DNA of 7,201 nucleotides from Oxalobacteraceae bacterium (GTDB taxonomy: Bacteria > Pseudomonadota > Gammaproteobacteria > Burkholderiales > Burkholderiaceae_D). The stretch is taken from positions 1 to 7,201 of the forward strand of contig CANGFL010000064.1 of the NCBI GenBank assembly GCA_947453015.1, written 5' to 3'. Of this stretch, positions 5,478-7,201 are shown one piece after another (the stretch's first letter is position 1; the number at the start of each line of letters is the position of its first letter). The translations under genes and the position numbers were made by a program. The notes beneath the pieces were generated by a model. That model searched no databases. It was not told the origin of the DNA and was given only the letters and a program-made list of their open reading frames with translations.

Positions 5478-7046
5478 TTATAAATTTAGTCCTGTGCTGT
5501 GCTTAGTCATGATCTCAATAACCGACGCAGGACCTTGTATCGCGCTTTTACGATGATAAAAATTCAGTGCACGTAATCCACCGAGTTCTTCACCACCACC
5601 GGCACGTCCGGGACCACCGTGTATCGAACCGGGCATCACATTGCCATGACCCGTTTGTGTTTTACCTACCTCTGGGCTCACCACATGAACACGACCGTGC
5701 GAAGTAGCTAACTGTTCAGCGACATTAGCCATCCATGCATTGTCAGCACTGTAGATTGATGCCACTAATGAACCTTGGCCGCGATGCGCGATATCGGTTG
5801 CATGATGTGCATCCCGATAGCCAATCAATGAAGCCACGGGGCCAAATACTTCATGTCTATGGACTTCAACCGCCGCATCAGCATCGCGCACACCGAGCAA
5901 TGTGGGTGCGACGCAGGCAGAAGTTGCATCGGCATCGAGTAGTGGTTGAGCCGAGCCATCGAATAGCACGCTGCTTTCTGACTTAAGGTGATGCAGACCT
6001 TCTTGCACACTATTGAATTGATCGCGGCTGACTAACGCCCCCATAACTGTTTCTGGGTTACGCGGATTACCAACGCGTATGGCAGCGAGTTTGCCAGCCA
6101 CTGCTTCAGCCACCGAGTGCATGTACGCTTTAGGAACCAGTGCGCGACGTGGAGCAGTGCAACGTTGTCCGCTCTTAATCGTCATATCACGCGCTAAATT
6201 ATCGACATACAAATCAAATGCAGCACTGCCGGGTGTGGCATCTTCACCAAGGATAGTGACATTTAAACTATCGGCTTCAATATTGGCACGTACCGAGTCG
6301 CGCGCTATCGCCGAGTGTGATCGTATCGTTGTCGCCGTATCGGCTGAACCGGTAAACGACAGAACATCAAACGGTGTGAGTGCATCTAACAAGCCTGTTG
6401 AGTTACCGCAGACGATAGACAGCGCGCCTTTAGGTAGCACACCAGCATTGATGACATCACTCACCATGCGGTGGGTGAGCCATGCGGTGACGGTTGCTGG
6501 TTTGATGACAACGGGTACGCCAGAGAGCAGGGCCGGTGCTGCTTTTTCCCACAAACCCCAACTAGGAAAATTAAAGGCATTGATGAAGAGTGCGATTCCC
6601 TTAATTGGCGCCATCACATGCTGTGACTGAAACAACTGATCTTTAGAGAGTATGCCTGCAGCGCCATCGGTTAGGGTGCGTGCATCACCTAATGCAGCGC
6701 CCAGCTTCGCGTAAAAACCTAACGTGAACAGCCCACCTTCGATATCGACCGCTGAATCATTTTTCACGGTGCCTGAATTCGCTAATGAGATGGCGTAGTA
6801 CTCATCGCGATTCGCTTGCAGTACTTTTACAGTCTCTGCCAACATCGCGGCACGTTGACTATAACTCATGGCTTGCAATGCGAGGCGACCTTCATTGCGA
6901 GCAAATGCGAAAGCATCATTCAAACCCTGTGCTGCTCCGCCAGTGCGTGCCAAGGCTTCGCCAGTGACAGGATCGAGCAAGGTGTGAACTGCCTGAGCTT
7001 CTGGCTGCCATTTACCATGGAGGTAATTAGTTAGAAACGGTGTCAT
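5478..7046 (-). CDS. boxD: 3,4-dehydroadipyl-CoA semialdehyde dehydrogenase (box pathway aldehyde dehydrogenase)
   Basis: This 522-residue aldehyde dehydrogenase should oxidise 3,4-dehydroadipyl-CoA semialdehyde, the product of BoxC ring opening, to 3,4-dehydroadipyl-CoA; characterised family members use NADP. Visible landmarks are INAFNFPSWG (155-164, catalytic-loop Asn159), VIKPAT (180-185, cofactor-binding Lys182), FTGS (231-234), the general-base Glu257 in ANIEADSLN, the nucleophile Cys296 in SGQRCTAPR, and EVFGPV (399-404). The C-terminal run HGGPGRAGGGEELGG (476-490) and the ending NFYHRKSAIQGP resemble the BoxD/PaaZ-aldehyde dehydrogenase branch. PaaZ is a longer fusion with a hydratase domain; here the protein ends after the dehydrogenase, which favours BoxD. 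AGGA lies ten bases before the ATG at 7046. It is the first gene of the apparent boxD-ligase-hydrolase operon. boxA, boxB and boxC are not in the window. Confidence 0.92.
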   Translation of the reverse strand: MTPFLTNYLHGKWQPEAQAVHTLLDPVTGEALARTGGAAQGLNDAFAFARNEGRLALQAMSYSQRAAMLAETVKVLQANRDEYYAISLANSGTVKNDSAVDIEGGLFTLGFYAKLGAALGDARTLTDGAAGILSKDQLFQSQHVMAPIKGIALFINAFNFPSWGLWEKAAPALLSGVPVVIKPATVTAWLTHRMVSDVINAGVLPKGALSIVCGNSTGLLDALTPFDVLSFTGSADTATTIRSHSAIARDSVRANIEADSLNVTILGEDATPGSAAFDLYVDNLARDMTIKSGQRCTAPRRALVPKAYMHSVAEAVAGKLAAIRVGNPRNPETVMGALVSRDQFNSVQEGLHHLKSESSVLFDGSAQPLLDADATSACVAPTLLGVRDADAAVEVHRHEVFGPVASLIGYRDAHHATDIAHRGQGSLVASIYSADNAWMANVAEQLATSHGRVHVVSPEVGKTQTGHGNVMPGSIHGGPGRAGGGEELGGLRALNFYHRKSAIQGPASVIEIMTKHSTGLNL

Positions 7047-7134
7047 GCGATCAAAGTCCTGTGATGATTGATGAAAGCTTGGAGCAAGGGTTAAAGCGAG
7101 TGTTCATTGCCTTTTCGGCTAAAGAAGTACTGGT

Positions 7135-7163
7135 TATATAAAAAATCGATATTTCTCGGATAA
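7135..7163 (-). promoter_or_regulatory. boxD: Candidate promoter of the boxD operon
   Basis: On the minus strand TTATCC (7163-7158) is followed by 17 bases and TATATA (7140-7135). The -10 is good, the -35 poor (three of six), which would suit an activated or regulated promoter. The leader to the ATG at 7046 would be about 80 bases. The GAAATATCGA motif fills most of the spacer, where a bound repressor would block polymerase. Confidence 0.35.
7146..7155 (-). repeat. GAAATATCGA motif, copy 2 (upstream of boxD)
   Basis: Exact minus-strand match to the motif at 1423-1432, oriented towards boxD and ending 99 bases before its ATG. In this copy the following base makes the centre ATCGAT self-complementary. 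It lies between the candidate -35 and -10 elements. Confidence 0.35.
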
Positions 7164-7168
7164 TTCAC

Positions 7169-7201
7169 GGAGGCTAAGCTTTTGATTTGCTTGGACCCGC
7201 G
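7169..7201 (+). promoter_or_regulatory. Possible ribosome binding site and start of a divergent gene cut by the window edge
   Basis: GGAGG at 7169-7173 is a near-ideal Shine-Dalgarno sequence on the plus strand. A TTG eight bases later (7182) opens a frame without stops to the window end, six codons. No ATG or GTG is suitably placed. Divergent regulators are common beside box operons, but too little sequence is visible to say what this would be or whether it is a gene. Confidence 0.15.

Noticed and set aside
6079..6630. 183-codon open frame on the plus strand opposite boxD
   Set aside because: It is antisense to the catalytic part of boxD, has an Ala/Ser/Thr-rich composition and no domain; the boxD frame is clearly the coding one.
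1..7201. tRNA, rRNA, CRISPR array, insertion sequence or attachment site
   Set aside because: No cloverleaf-like segment, spaced direct repeats, transposase motifs or terminal inverted repeats were seen on either strand; composition appears even along the window.

Overview
The window looks like a piece of a proteobacterial chromosome, most likely a betaproteobacterium of the Burkholderiales/Rhodocyclales type. That is inferred from the protein families and a moderate GC content judged by eye; there is no rRNA or other marker to prove it. The theme is aerobic degradation of benzoate through CoA thioesters (the box pathway) plus the lower beta-oxidation-like steps it shares with phenylacetate degradation.

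Layout: (1) positions 1-165, the 3' end of an unrecognised plus-strand gene; (2) 211-250, a strong bidirectional intrinsic terminator; (3) 270-1289, minus strand, a TRAP-transporter periplasmic binding protein (DctP family) that stands alone, with no membrane subunits beside it; (4) 1290-1513, a divergent promoter region with a 15-bp dyad, a candidate sigma70 promoter and a 10-base motif that recurs upstream of boxD; (5) 1514-3040, plus strand, a PaaH-type 3-hydroxyadipyl-CoA dehydrogenase; (6) on the minus strand, an apparent operon read from 7046 down to 3041: boxD (3,4-dehydroadipyl-CoA semialdehyde dehydrogenase), a benzoate-CoA ligase, and an alpha/beta hydrolase broken by one in-frame TAA; (7) 7047-7201, the boxD promoter region, possibly with the start of a divergent gene at the very edge.

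How the genes fit: the ligase makes benzoyl-CoA. BoxA/BoxB epoxidise it and BoxC opens the ring to 3,4-dehydroadipyl-CoA semialdehyde and formate; none of these three genes is in the window. BoxD oxidises the semialdehyde to 3,4-dehydroadipyl-CoA. After isomerisation and hydration, the PaaH-type enzyme oxidises 3-hydroxyadipyl-CoA to 3-oxoadipyl-CoA, which a thiolase (also not here) would split to succinyl-CoA and acetyl-CoA. The TRAP binding protein may help to take up an organic acid, but its ligand cannot be read from the sequence.

I do not see a wholly new system. The points most worth a second look are the nonsense codon in an otherwise intact hydrolase, the GAAATATCGA motif shared by the paaH and boxD upstream regions, the exactly abutting convergent stop codons at 3040/3041, the isolated TRAP binding protein, and two hairpins between boxD and the ligase, one ending directly against the ligase Shine-Dalgarno sequence.
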